64,000 bases of DNA from Lachnospiraceae bacterium (lineage in GTDB: Bacteria > Bacillota > Clostridia > Lachnospirales > Lachnospiraceae). Position 1 is the stretch's first letter. The number at the start of each line of letters is the position of its first letter. The position numbers and the translations under genes are program-made. Below are positions 45,827 to 55,092 of this stretch, in pieces. The DNA is taken from contig QXWO01000005.1 of NCBI GenBank assembly GCA_009911035.1, positions 124,001 through 188,000 of the forward strand. The letters run 5' to 3'. Under the pieces are notes generated by a model. That model did no database searches. It was not told the origin of the DNA and saw only the letters and a program-made list of their open reading frames with translations.

Positions 45827-45859
45827 TACCCGGAAGGAAAATCATGATCCTTCCGGGTA
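45827..45859 (-). terminator. Bidirectional terminator between trpA and pgi
   Basis: The 12-bp perfect stem TACCCGGAAGGA / TCCTTCCGGGTA is followed on the minus strand by ATTTAATT. The U-tract is weak. Confidence 0.72.
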
Positions 45860-45888
45860 CTCTCACTTATAACCACTATATTATTATT

Positions 45889-47235
45889 TTATAATCTCTT
45901 AAGCAGTTCTTCTCTCTGTGCCTCATAGCCGGGCTTTCCAAGAAGGGCAAACATATTCTTCTTATAGCTCTCCACACCAGGCTGATTGAAAGGATTCACT
46001 CCAAGCAGGTATCCGCTTACACCGCAGGCGAATTCAAAGAAGTAGAACAGTTCTCCTAAATAGAATTCATTCACTTCGGGAATCGTCACCATGAAGTTGG
46101 GGACCTGTCCGTCTGTGTGTGCAAGGATTGTGCCGTTCATTGCGCTCTTGTTGACGAAATCAACACTCTTGCCTGCAAGATAATTCAACCCGTCAAGGTC
46201 CACAGCTTCCTCCTGTAAGATGATTTCCTCTCTGCTGGTTTCAATATTGATAACAGTCTCAAACATATTTCTGGAACCGTCCTGGATAAACTGGCCCATA
46301 GAATGCAGGTCAGTGGTCAGGTCAACACTTGCAGGGAAGATACCCTTCTGGTCTTTTCCTTCACTTTCACCGTAAAGCTGTTTCCACCATTCAGAAACAA
46401 AATGTACACTGGGTTCATAATTTGCAAGAATTTCAATTCCTTTGCCTTTCCTTAAAAGGATATTGCGCAGTGCCGCATATTTCACTGCGTCATTTTCTTC
46501 AAAAGGAGCTTCTAAAGCTGCCTTGCGTCCAGCCTGCGCGCCTTCCATCAGTTTGTCAATGTCTGCGCCGCTTACTGCAATGGGAAGCAGGCCCACGGCT
46601 GTAAGAACAGAAAAGCGTCCGCCTACATCATCGGGAACCACAAAGCTTTCATATCCTTCTTCCGTTGCCAGATTTTTCAGAGAGCCCTTTGCCTTGTCCG
46701 TGGTTGCATAGATTCTCTTTGCAGCTTCTTCCTTGCCGTATTTCTTTTCCATCATTTCCTTAAATACACGGAATGCAATGGCAGGCTCCGTGGTGGTGCC
46801 GGACTTACTGATCATATTGATGGAGAAGTCCCTCTCTCCGATCACATCCATCAAATGTTTGATATAAGTAGAGCTGATGGAGTTACCCACAAAATAAATT
46901 TCAGGGGTTTTTCTTACCTCTTTGCTGACGGTGTTGTAAAAGCTGTGTCTTAAAAATTCAATTGCAGCCCTTGCACCCAGATAAGAACCGCCGATTCCGA
47001 TTACAAGAAGGACTTCCGAATCACTCTGGATCTTGGCAGCCGCCTTCTTGATCCTGTCAAATTCTTCCTTGTCATAATCTACAGGCAAATCGATCCAGCC
47101 AAGGAAATCATTGCCTGCTCCTGTTTTGGAAACCAGCAGATCCTTTGCATCCATAGCCAGCTTTTTCATGGATTCCACTTCGTGGTCCTTTACAAAACAG
47201 GCAGCTTTGGAATAGTCAAATGTTACTTTGTTCAT
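45889..47235 (-). CDS. pgi: Glucose-6-phosphate isomerase
   Basis: This 448-residue glycolytic enzyme interconverts glucose-6- and fructose-6-phosphate. Sugar-phosphate motifs are [18 protein letters not shown] and [19 protein letters not shown], and the catalytic glutamate is in [14 protein letters not shown]. The C-terminal lysine region [23 protein letters not shown] follows. The length fits the Bacillus-type short PGI. A clear promoter (47285-47313) and a terminator bound it. Confidence 0.97.
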   Translation of the reverse strand: MNKVTFDYSKAACFVKDHEVESMKKLAMDAKDLLVSKTGAGNDFLGWIDLPVDYDKEEFDRIKKAAAKIQSDSEVLLVIGIGGSYLGARAAIEFLRHSFYNTVSKEVRKTPEIYFVGNSISSTYIKHLMDVIGERDFSINMISKSGTTTEPAIAFRVFKEMMEKKYGKEEAAKRIYATTDKAKGSLKNLATEEGYESFVVPDDVGGRFSVLTAVGLLPIAVSGADIDKLMEGAQAGRKAALEAPFEENDAVKYAALRNILLRKGKGIEILANYEPSVHFVSEWWKQLYGESEGKDQKGIFPASVDLTTDLHSMGQFIQDGSRNMFETVINIETSREEIILQEEAVDLDGLNYLAGKSVDFVNKSAMNGTILAHTDGQVPNFMVTIPEVNEFYLGELFYFFEFACGVSGYLLGVNPFNQPGVESYKKNMFALLGKPGYEAQREELLKRL

Positions 47236-47284
47236 AATATCCGCTCCTTTTTATAAAATGATTTTTCTTAACCAATCCGTATTT

Positions 47285-47313
47285 AGTGTAACAAATGCAT
47301 ATGGGTTTTTCAA
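47285..47313 (-). promoter_or_regulatory. Promoter of pgi
   Basis: On the minus strand, TTGAAA (47308-47313) and TACACT (47285-47290) are 17 bases apart, about 50 bases before the pgi start, with an AAGGAG site following. Confidence 0.7.
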
Positions 47314-47317
47314 GAAT

Positions 47318-47881
47318 TTAAAGCATTTCTTTCTTATAAACTGCCCTCTCGCCGCCTATAAACTTTCCTCTGGTCCTGGCACACACCAAATGGGCCTGTC
47401 CAATCCTTTTTGTTGCAGTGCGGACAGGAACCGCCACCTCGTCAAGGTGCATGCCAATCAGAGTATCTCCAATGTCCATCCCAGCCTGTGCCTTTATATG
47501 CTCTACCGCTGCCGGGTGGGCAAATCTTTCATAGGCTGTAGTTCCGAAAGAACCGCCGGCTTTAGGCTGGGGCACCACATTGACTACCGGAATCCTCTCC
47601 CGTCTGGCGAGCTCTCTTTCTATAATAATTGCACGGTTGAGATGTTCACAGCATTGGGCGGCCAGATACAGCCCGTTTTTCCTGACCACTTCATAGATCC
47701 CTTCAAAAACAGCCGCCGCAGTCTCTAAACTGGAGGAAGTGCCAATCCTTTCCCCTGTAACCTCACTGGAGGAACATCCCACCACCAGAATATCCCCTTC
47801 CGATAAACAAGCCTGGGCCAGCAGTTCTTCTGCTGCCTGCCCGGCCTGCCTTTTTACCTCTGCAAGAAATATTTTTTCCAT
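47318..47881 (-). CDS. UPF0340/TIGR01440 family protein (YwlG-like)
   Basis: This 187-residue conserved Firmicute protein has no settled function. It shows the YwlG-type phrases VVGCSSSEVTGERIG, CCEHLNRAIIIE and a C-terminal VCARTRGKFIGGERA. The start at 47881 follows AAGGA; an ATG 6 bases earlier abuts that site. It is 77 bases after the fucosidase gene. Confidence 0.85.
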   Translation of the reverse strand: MEKIFLAEVKRQAGQAAEELLAQACLSEGDILVVGCSSSEVTGERIGTSSSLETAAAVFEGIYEVVRKNGLYLAAQCCEHLNRAIIIERELARRERIPVVNVVPQPKAGGSFGTTAYERFAHPAAVEHIKAQAGMDIGDTLIGMHLDEVAVPVRTATKRIGQAHLVCARTRGKFIGGERAVYKKEML

Positions 47882-47958
47882 TTTCATTCCTTCTTTCTGC
47901 CATCGCGCTGAAAAATTCCGGTCTGTTCTTTTAACAGCACAGACTAAAAGCGCATAAA

Positions 47959-50226
47959 TCAACCTGCTTCTTCTCCGGTGGCTGTGGGAATAAGGGCTCC
48001 TGCTTTTTTGTCCCAGACAATTGTTTTCTCCTCCCCGGCTTTCCACCAGAAAAATTCCCTGACATCGCCATATTTTACGCAGGTTTTCATGCCTTTATCC
48101 GACCGGATGCTGCATTTGTTCAGAACGCCCTCCTGCCAGTATAGATCAATTTCCCCGGCGCCCTGAAGGCGGAGTCCTTTTATACTGCCGCTGCCCCATG
48201 CTTTTGGAAGCGCAGGCAGAAGTACGATCCGCGACAGCGTGCTCTGCACCAGCATTTGGGCAATGGCCGCCGTGACACCGAAATTTCCATCTATCTGGAA
48301 GGGCGGATGCTTGTCGAACAGATTATCATAGGTGGAACCGGCAAAAAGCTTTTCTATATTTTCATAAGCCTTCTCCCCATCCCAGAGTTTCGCATAGTGG
48401 TTGATAATCCAGGCCCTGCTCCATCCCGTATGGCCGCCGCCGGACGCAAGCCTGCGTTCCAGTGTCACTTTGGCCGCCTGTGCCAGTTCCGGTGTACCGT
48501 CCACGGAAATCTGTTCTGACGGATACAAACCATACAGATGGGAAATGTGGCGGTGCCCCGGTTCCAGTTCTTCAAACTCCTCCGGCCACTCCATAATATT
48601 TCCCTGTTTTCCTATCCGGGTAGGTATCAGCTTATTTTTTGCTTCCTTTAACTGTTCATTTAAATCATCCTCCACCCCCAGCACCTGCGCCGCTTCAATA
48701 CACTGGTCAAACAGATCCCGTAGAATCTGGTTATCCATTGTTACCCCGTAGATATTGGCTCCCTTTTGCCCATTAGGGAGAATAAATGTATTTTCCGGTG
48801 ATACAGAAGGACAGGTCACAAGATTCCCTTTATACTCCACCAGAAAATCCAAGAAAAACAATGCTGCCTCCCGCATAACCGGGAAACTTTCTTTCAGGAA
48901 TTCTATATCCTGTGTGTACAGATAATGAGTCCACTGATGGGTGCAAAGCCATGCCGCCCCCATGACCCAGTAGGAACCGGGATTCCAGTGGTCCTGCACC
49001 ACCGTATCGCCGTGTATATCTGTATTGTGATGGCACACAAATCCTCTGCATCCATACATGATGCGGGCCGTCTTGCGTCCGTTTGGAACCATCTTTTTGA
49101 TTATGTCAAACAGCGGCATATGACATTCCGGCAGATTGCAGACCTCTGCAGGCCAGTAATTCATTTCCGTATTGATATTGATTGTGTATTTGGACTCCCA
49201 CGGAGGCAGCATATCCGGGTTCCAGAGTCCCTGTAAAGTAGCCGGAAGGCCTCCCGGACGGCTGCTGGAAATCAGCAGGTAGCGTCCATAATCAAAATAC
49301 AGTTTAGCCAGCCCTCTGTCTGCCTGCCCTTTCTTTGCCTCTGCTATCCTTCTGTCCGTAGGGATTTTGTCAAATCCGGCAACATTCTCCAAATCGAATT
49401 CCACCCTGCCGTACAACTGGCGGTAGTCCTCCACATGTCCTGCCAGCAGGTTCTCCCAGCCTTCCCGCCCCGCACACTGGAGCTTATCCAGGATAGACGG
49501 CTCCAGCATGGCTTCCGTCACATGGTAAGAAGTCCCTGCACAGAAATAAAGAGTCACATCATCCGTATCCTTCACCACAAGATGCTCCCCGATCACCTGC
49601 ACATTTCCGGTCTGTACATCTGCCACTAACATCATGGAAAAGTCAAATCCGCCTTTTCCCAGATTTCCATACAAACAGATCCCTCTGGTCCCAGCCTTCT
49701 TCACACCGTCAAAAAACCGCTGTCTTTCCAGCCTTGCCGTAAACTGAATCTTTCCGCCTCCCTCTGCCCTGAAACGCATTGCCATCACATCATGGGGCTT
49801 TGAGATAAATATTTCCCGGCTGTAAAGAGTTGTGCCGCAGGTAAACTTCTGCCTGTATACGGCCTCGTCCAAATCAAGTTCACGGGAATAATTCTCCGGG
49901 TTTTCCAGACCTGTAAACTGGAAATAAATATCTCCCAGCGTCTGATAAGGATGCATACTGTTTGGGCACCCTGACATGGCCAGCTTCATCAGCCTCTCCG
50001 CTTCCCCGATCTCCCCGCCAAAAATTAGTTCCCTGATTTTGGGAAGCATTTGCCTGGCATCGGGATTATTCCTGTCCACCCTGCCCCCATACCACATAGT
50101 TTCCTCATTCATCTGAAGATGTTCTTCCGCCACACCCCCAAACACCATTGCTCCCAGCCTGCCATTGCCAAGGGGAAGTGCCTCCTCCCATTGGCCGGCT
50201 GGCTGCCTGTACCATAATTTACCCAT
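47959..50226 (-). CDS. GH95 family alpha-L-fucosidase
   Basis: This 755-residue glycoside hydrolase begins WYRQPAGQWEEALPLGNGRLGAMV read in part, the typical GH95 opening with PLGNGRLGAMVFG. Other family landmarks are MNEETMWYGG, LQGLWNPDMLPPWESKYT, NMNYWPAE (here TEMNYWPAEV), HHNTDIHGD, and the C-terminal FQIDGNFGVTAAIAQML. It removes alpha-1,2-linked fucose (or galactose) from host glycans such as mucin or milk sugars. No signal peptide is seen, so it acts on imported oligosaccharides. A promoter lies at 50319-50347. Confidence 0.93.
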   Translation of the reverse strand: MGKLWYRQPAGQWEEALPLGNGRLGAMVFGGVAEEHLQMNEETMWYGGRVDRNNPDARQMLPKIRELIFGGEIGEAERLMKLAMSGCPNSMHPYQTLGDIYFQFTGLENPENYSRELDLDEAVYRQKFTCGTTLYSREIFISKPHDVMAMRFRAEGGGKIQFTARLERQRFFDGVKKAGTRGICLYGNLGKGGFDFSMMLVADVQTGNVQVIGEHLVVKDTDDVTLYFCAGTSYHVTEAMLEPSILDKLQCAGREGWENLLAGHVEDYRQLYGRVEFDLENVAGFDKIPTDRRIAEAKKGQADRGLAKLYFDYGRYLLISSSRPGGLPATLQGLWNPDMLPPWESKYTININTEMNYWPAEVCNLPECHMPLFDIIKKMVPNGRKTARIMYGCRGFVCHHNTDIHGDTVVQDHWNPGSYWVMGAAWLCTHQWTHYLYTQDIEFLKESFPVMREAALFFLDFLVEYKGNLVTCPSVSPENTFILPNGQKGANIYGVTMDNQILRDLFDQCIEAAQVLGVEDDLNEQLKEAKNKLIPTRIGKQGNIMEWPEEFEELEPGHRHISHLYGLYPSEQISVDGTPELAQAAKVTLERRLASGGGHTGWSRAWIINHYAKLWDGEKAYENIEKLFAGSTYDNLFDKHPPFQIDGNFGVTAAIAQMLVQSTLSRIVLLPALPKAWGSGSIKGLRLQGAGEIDLYWQEGVLNKCSIRSDKGMKTCVKYGDVREFFWWKAGEEKTIVWDKKAGALIPTATGEEAG

Positions 50227-50318
50227 ATACCTGTCTCCCTATTTTTATTCCCGCAGGCAGCAAATCAGTCAGTCTTGTCTGCGCAGATATCGGACGGCTG
50301 CTGCGGGGTTGTTGACTA

Positions 50319-50347
50319 ATTATAATATGCATTTTTTCAAAACACAA
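50319..50347 (-). promoter_or_regulatory. Promoter of the GH95 gene
   Basis: On the minus strand, TTGTGT (50342-50347), a 17-base spacer and TATAAT (50319-50324) are present, about 90 bases before the start codon. The rest of 50227-50455 shows no gene. Confidence 0.65.
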
Positions 50348-50455
50348 TCTGTCTTCTGAATATCTGTTTTTGATTTTTCTTGTAACATTTGTCACCAAAA
50401 AACATCCTTAAAGGGAATTATCAGATAATTTTCTAATATTTATTAATTTTTTCTC

Positions 50456-50483
50456 TAATGTTAATATACTAATATGCCGATAA
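50456..50483 (+). promoter_or_regulatory. SigD (sigma-28) promoter of the flagellin gene
   Basis: GCCGATAA (50476-50483) is a perfect SigD-type -10 element, with TAAT 16 bases upstream as the -35. It leaves a 5' leader of about 100 bases before the flagellin ATG. SigD control means expression late in flagellar assembly. Confidence 0.82.
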
Positions 50484-50590
50484 CCTTCTATATTATATCT
50501 TTACAATATTATTTTCATACTGAGACTCGTAAACAATTAGTCTAAAGGCTTTTGTCTTTGACTACGTGAAATGTTTCGGGGGGGGCACGG

Positions 50591-52453
50591 ATGCTTTCAG
50601 TAAAAACTAATTTAGCCGCATGGAATGCGGCCCGACATTCAAAAACAAACGTCAAAACACAGAGTACTCTGACCGAGAGGTTATCTTCCGGCTACAAGAT
50701 CAACCGGGCGGCGGATGATGCCGCAGGGCTTTCCATTTCTGAGAAAATGAGAAGGCAGATACGGGGGCTTACCCAGGCGTCAGCCAATGCCCAGGACGGT
50801 ATTTCCATGGTTCAGTCCGCAGAAGGCGCACTCAATGAGATTCATGAAATGCTGCACAGGGCCAATGAGCTGGCTGTCAAAGCTGCAACCGGTACCTTAA
50901 CAGACAATGACCGTTCTTTAATTGATCTTGAGATCCAGCAGATCAAGAATGAAATCAACAACACATCCAAATATACTGTATTCAATGAGCGCAGACTATT
51001 TCCGGATGGCGGATATTCACCCATGTCAACTTCCGGCATGGAGAATTATGAGTATAAGATGACCATTGATTTTGCAAATCAGTCTGTATCGGTGGACGGT
51101 TTATCAGCCAATACAATGTCCCGGGCAGGCGTTGCTGTCAGCAGCGGAAGCGCTCTGGCGGATAAGATTGCAAATACACTGGTTCCCAATGCCGTTAATT
51201 CCATCTTTCAGGCTTTTCCATCTTTTGCGGCGGCACAGGGGAATACACAGATCAGCTTGGCATTAAATATCTCTTTTATAGACGGTCCCGGCAATACCTT
51301 GGCTCTTGCCGGATTCAGGTACAGCTATGGCGGCGGCCCGGCATACTCTATGTATCTTAAAGTAGATGCTGCCGACTTCAATGATGCTGACGCAAGCGGA
51401 ACGGGATCACGGGCAGAGGTTCTTGAATCTACCATCACACATGAACTGATGCACACGGTTATGCAGTATAACCTGACGGACGGCATGAGCGGAAGATTTG
51501 GGGAAAAATATCCCACCTGGTTCACAGAAGGAACAGCACAGCTCGCCGGAGGCGGATTCACTACCGGCTGGAACAATGAACTGCTTCTTTATGCAGAACG
51601 GCTGACCGATAAAAATGATAACAGCCAGGACGGAAATATCAGTAATTATTTAAAGAAATTCAGTGTAACCGGCAGACCTTACGGACATGGCTATCTTGCC
51701 TCTGCCTATATTGGCTATCTTGCAAATATCAAAGATGGCGGTTCAAAAGATGTAACAGGTCCCAATATTGCTCATGGAATGGATTTAGTTTTTAAGGATC
51801 TTCTTGCCGGCAAAAAATTAAACAATGCCATTTACGACCGGACAGGAATGACAGAATCCCAGATCAGAGGATTATTTAGCGTTGGTGAGGCAAACCTGAC
51901 TGAATTTGTCAGAAAACTGGCATATGAATCCAAAGACGGCGCTGGTTCAATCATCTATCCCAGCTTATCAGACGGGGGCGCAGGAACCCCTGGTTATGCC
52001 GGTAATAATTTTATGATCGACCCCAGCCAGATCTCCTATGATTTTTCATTGGGGGCAGCCAATGTACCTATCCAGGTAGGCGCAGAGGCCGGGCAGCATA
52101 TTGACATAAACTTCTATCAAATGAGCGCCGCTGCCCTGGGGCTGGGAGAGATGAATGTCCGGACAACGCAGGATGCAGACGATGCTATCAACTTTGTTAA
52201 AAATGCAATTATTTATGTAAGCAATGTGAGAAGCTATTATGGTGCGATCCAAAACCGTCTTGAACATACCATAGCCAATCTGGACAATGTCGTGGAAAAC
52301 ACCACTACAGCAGAATCCCGCATCAGGGATACGGATATGGCGGAGGAAATGGTTAAGTTTTCCAATAACCAGATTCTTTTACAGGCAGGTCAGGCTATGC
52401 TGGCACAGGCTAACCGCCAGTCAGATATTATTCTGGGGCTTTTAAACGGTTAA
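50591..52453 (+). CDS. Flagellin with internal HExxH metalloprotease domain (flagellinolysin type)
   Basis: The protein has 620 residues, well above the usual ~270-400 for clostridial flagellin. The N-terminal D0/D1 part (about 1-140: SGYKINRAADDAAGLSIS) and C-terminal D1/D0 part (about 530-620: ESRIRDTDMAEEMVKFSNNQ) are normal, so it should export and polymerise. The variable middle is replaced by a zinc peptidase domain with HELMH at 284-288 and a downstream glutamate in FTEGTAQLAG (E313), the gluzincin arrangement. This matches the flagellinolysins, in which filaments are proteolytic. The ribosome site is a run of eight G just before the ATG. It is probably exported through the flagellar type III path, as no signal peptide is seen. 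Confidence 0.93.
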   Translation: MLSVKTNLAAWNAARHSKTNVKTQSTLTERLSSGYKINRAADDAAGLSISEKMRRQIRGLTQASANAQDGISMVQSAEGALNEIHEMLHRANELAVKAATGTLTDNDRSLIDLEIQQIKNEINNTSKYTVFNERRLFPDGGYSPMSTSGMENYEYKMTIDFANQSVSVDGLSANTMSRAGVAVSSGSALADKIANTLVPNAVNSIFQAFPSFAAAQGNTQISLALNISFIDGPGNTLALAGFRYSYGGGPAYSMYLKVDAADFNDADASGTGSRAEVLESTITHELMHTVMQYNLTDGMSGRFGEKYPTWFTEGTAQLAGGGFTTGWNNELLLYAERLTDKNDNSQDGNISNYLKKFSVTGRPYGHGYLASAYIGYLANIKDGGSKDVTGPNIAHGMDLVFKDLLAGKKLNNAIYDRTGMTESQIRGLFSVGEANLTEFVRKLAYESKDGAGSIIYPSLSDGGAGTPGYAGNNFMIDPSQISYDFSLGAANVPIQVGAEAGQHIDINFYQMSAAALGLGEMNVRTTQDADDAINFVKNAIIYVSNVRSYYGAIQNRLEHTIANLDNVVENTTTAESRIRDTDMAEEMVKFSNNQILLQAGQAMLAQANRQSDIILGLLNG

Positions 52454-52476
52454 CGGCATTTGAGAAAGGAGCATAA

Positions 52477-52854
52477 ATGGGAGAAATTGTAAAAGTAACC
52501 TGCTCCTCATGCAGAGCAGACTGGCAGTGCATAACCGGATGTGGAATCATGCATGGGACTTTAGAAGCCGTAGCTGCTATCTATCCGGAAGCTACCCGGA
52601 AAGAAATCAAAGAGTGTGTGGGAGATACTATGTTTCCTGTATATGATTTTGGATTCCATCTGTCCCATTGCAAACATTGCAGCAGCATAACAAGTGTTCC
52701 TATATTGAAGCTTCCAGACAATCACAGGGAATTCATTGGAAACTGCGGCAAGTGCGGGCATCCCACAGAACTTATTGAAAGCCCGGAAAGTACTCCATGT
52801 CCCGCATGTCACAAAGAGACTCTTTCCGTAAGGGAAAACGGAATGTGGGATTAA
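52477..52854 (+). CDS. Small zinc-ribbon protein downstream of the flagellin
   Basis: This 125-residue soluble protein has four CxxC knuckles (CSSC, CKHC, CGKC, CPAC), probably binding two zinc ions. Between them is a short helical part (LEAVAAIYPEATRKEIKECV). It starts 23 bases after the flagellin stop with GAAAGGAG upstream and shares its transcript up to the terminator at 52880-52927. The function is unknown. It may be a rubredoxin-like or ribbon protein unrelated to motility. Confidence 0.75.
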   Translation: MGEIVKVTCSSCRADWQCITGCGIMHGTLEAVAAIYPEATRKEIKECVGDTMFPVYDFGFHLSHCKHCSSITSVPILKLPDNHREFIGNCGKCGHPTELIESPESTPCPACHKETLSVRENGMWD

Positions 52855-52879
52855 AAGATTTAGATTTTATTTTTAGGAT

Positions 52880-52927
52880 GATATCCCCGTAAAAATCTTT
52901 TACCGATTCTTACGGGGATCATTTTAT
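52880..52927 (+). terminator. Terminator of the flagellin operon
   Basis: The stem ATCCCCGTAA / TTACGGGGAT, extended by TGAT/ATCA, is followed by TTTTATT. It lies 26 bases after the zinc-ribbon stop. Confidence 0.85.
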
Positions 52928-52931
52928 TATG

Positions 52932-52967
52932 ACAAACGCCGCCACATTTCACGTGACAGCGTTTGTT
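52932..52967 (+). repeat. Terminator-linked repeat, symmetrised copy 7
   Basis: The ends ACAAACGC (52932-52939) and GCGTTTGT (52959-52966) are perfect inverted complements, so the usual TTACAATAAG end is replaced by a mirror of the other end. It follows the flagellin-operon terminator. It lies 10 bases from the convergent oleate hydratase stop and could also end that gene. Confidence 0.7.
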
Positions 52968-52977
52968 TTAAATCAGT

Positions 52978-54951
52978 TTATATCATGCCTTCTTTCAGCA
53001 CATCGTGATCCCGCAGTATTTTCTCCACCACAGTTCCTTTCACCACACGCAGGATTGGCTTTTTCAGTGCGTTTAATGGTCCCGGCAGTTCGATCTCCAG
53101 AGGGGACTTGCCGTCCATGAGCTTAACGCTGCTATCCAGCAGTTCCCGTATATCGTAAACACTTCCCCAGACTTCCGGCACGCCCCGGTCTACGCCCAGC
53201 AGTCCGTACACAGCTTCCATGGCAGTCCTTACGGAATACTCGGTAGTAAATACAGTATCCCTTGGTGTTTCCGCAAACTGTCCCAAGAATGCAAAGTTTA
53301 CGCATCCGTCAGGAATGACATCAGGACGGTCCCCCTTTGTTCTTGGCATGAAGAATGCCGTGATGTAGGGCATCATAGTAGGAACGCATACCGCACTGTT
53401 TTGTGCCAGCTCCGGTATATCCTCCACAGGCACCCCAAGATGGTAAAGCCATTCCTGTGTAATTTCCATACCAGTACACTCCCTCATGGGCTTCTTGATG
53501 AAATCTCCTGGAACATCTGTAAATAATCCGTATACCCAGACACATACCTTATCTTTATCCTGTTCCTTAAACTGTCCCTGTCTGTTGATTGTCCAGCTCA
53601 TCAGCCAGCTTGAATCCATACAGCTTACGATACCTCCGGTAACCACACGGCCGCTTTTGGGGTCACGTTTACAGATGTCCGTGATATAGGGAATAATTTT
53701 ATCATCCAGTGTGGTGACAGTTGCAGATTCCCAATTTGTCTTTGCTACATCTGAACAGAACTTTTCCGGACGGCCAAAGGCAGGGTCCTGTTTCGCAATA
53801 TTCTTCCACAGGCTCCAGCATCCGCTGGTTCTGACTTCCGCATCCCCGTTGGGCGCGTGATTCTGGTCCCCATAAATGGTGCCTTCGGTACAGCTTCCGT
53901 TGGTCACGAATACAAGGTCGTTTTCGGTAAGCATGATCCCCTTTTCCACACCTTTAACTTTACATTCAATTGCCTTCGCAACCTTCTTTCCGTTTTCGAA
54001 CTCAAAGATCACATTGGTCACTTCCGTATTAAACTGGAAATCCACGCCTGCTTCCTCAAGGTATTTCTGCATAGGAAGAATCAGCGATTCATACTGGTTG
54101 TATTTGGTAAATTTCAGGGCGCTGAAGTCGGGAAGCCCTGCAATATGATGGATGAATCTCTGGAAATAAAGCTTCATCTCAAGGGCGCTGTGCCAGTTTT
54201 CAAATGCAAACATGGTTCTCCAATATAACCAGAAAGTAGAGTTAAACACTTCATCGTCAAAAACATCTTCAATGGTCTTGTCATATAGATCTTCGTCCTT
54301 CGTCATGAATAACTTCATGATTTCCATGCAGCCCTTCTGGCTTAGATTGAACTTGCCGTCCGTGTGTGCATCTTTACCACATTTTACCGTTGCACGGCAG
54401 AGGGAGTAGTTCGGGTCTTCCTTATTCAGCCAGTAGTATTCATCCAGCACGGAAACACCCGGAGTCTCAAGGGACGGAATACTGCGGAACAAATCCCACA
54501 GACATTCAAAGTGGTTTTCCATTTCACGTCCGCCGCGCATGATATATCCTCTGGATGTGTCGTAAATGCCGTCGCAGGCGCCTCCTGCTATATCCATTGC
54601 TTCCAGAATGTGAATATGGGAACCCGGCATCTGACCGTCGCGAACCAGGAAACATGCGGCTGCAAGTGAAGCCAGGCCGCTTCCTACGATATAAGCATTT
54701 TTATCATCCACGCCTTCGGGCTTTCTGGGTCTTGCAAATGCTTCATAGTTACCATTGGAATAGTAAATCCCTTTGCTGTTTTTTTCGTTTTTGCCTATTT
54801 CCGTATTCCGGTACTCCTGCCTGCGTTCTGCTTCCTTTTTCCTGATTTCTTTCTTTTCTGCCTTTTTGTGAGTCTTTGCTGCAACGGCTGCTACACCTGC
54901 ACCTGCTGCAATGGCCGCCATGCCAAGTCCGATATTCTTTTTTCCTGCCAT
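52978..54951 (-). CDS. ohyA: Oleate hydratase with N-terminal hydrophobic extension
   Basis: This 657-residue FAD enzyme adds water to the cis-9 double bond of oleate, giving 10-hydroxystearate. The FAD fold starts at AYIVGSGLASLAAACFL (about 87-103). The conserved MRGGREMENHFECLWDLF follows, with the catalytic glutamate region, and the later CMDSSWLMSWTINRQGQF and FAETPRDTVFTTEYSVR blocks are intact. Ahead of the usual start are about 75 extra residues: a hydrophobic Gly/Ala stretch (7-26) and a basic, charged linker. The start at 54951 follows AAGGCGG. A TetR-type gene lies upstream. Confidence 0.93.
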   Translation of the reverse strand: MAGKKNIGLGMAAIAAGAGVAAVAAKTHKKAEKKEIRKKEAERRQEYRNTEIGKNEKNSKGIYYSNGNYEAFARPRKPEGVDDKNAYIVGSGLASLAAACFLVRDGQMPGSHIHILEAMDIAGGACDGIYDTSRGYIMRGGREMENHFECLWDLFRSIPSLETPGVSVLDEYYWLNKEDPNYSLCRATVKCGKDAHTDGKFNLSQKGCMEIMKLFMTKDEDLYDKTIEDVFDDEVFNSTFWLYWRTMFAFENWHSALEMKLYFQRFIHHIAGLPDFSALKFTKYNQYESLILPMQKYLEEAGVDFQFNTEVTNVIFEFENGKKVAKAIECKVKGVEKGIMLTENDLVFVTNGSCTEGTIYGDQNHAPNGDAEVRTSGCWSLWKNIAKQDPAFGRPEKFCSDVAKTNWESATVTTLDDKIIPYITDICKRDPKSGRVVTGGIVSCMDSSWLMSWTINRQGQFKEQDKDKVCVWVYGLFTDVPGDFIKKPMRECTGMEITQEWLYHLGVPVEDIPELAQNSAVCVPTMMPYITAFFMPRTKGDRPDVIPDGCVNFAFLGQFAETPRDTVFTTEYSVRTAMEAVYGLLGVDRGVPEVWGSVYDIRELLDSSVKLMDGKSPLEIELPGPLNALKKPILRVVKGTVVEKILRDHDVLKEGMI

Positions 54952-55038
54952 ATTTATTACCGCCTTTCTTTCATTGCTTTTCATTTGTTTTGTTTCATGG
55001 CTTTATATTATCCCCTAAAAACATATTTTTCTATTTAC

Positions 55039-55081
55039 AAAACAGGCGGAATGATAAAAAACTTATCATTCCGCCTGTTTT
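55039..55081. terminator. Bidirectional terminator between tetR and ohyA
   Basis: The 19-bp perfect stem AAAACAGGCGGAATGATAA / TTATCATTCCGCCTGTTTT has a 5-base loop. It ends the cutC-tetR transcript, 12 bases after the tetR stop, and so ohyA needs its own promoter in the ~90 bases downstream. Confidence 0.9.
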
Positions 55082-55092
55082 GATAAAATATC

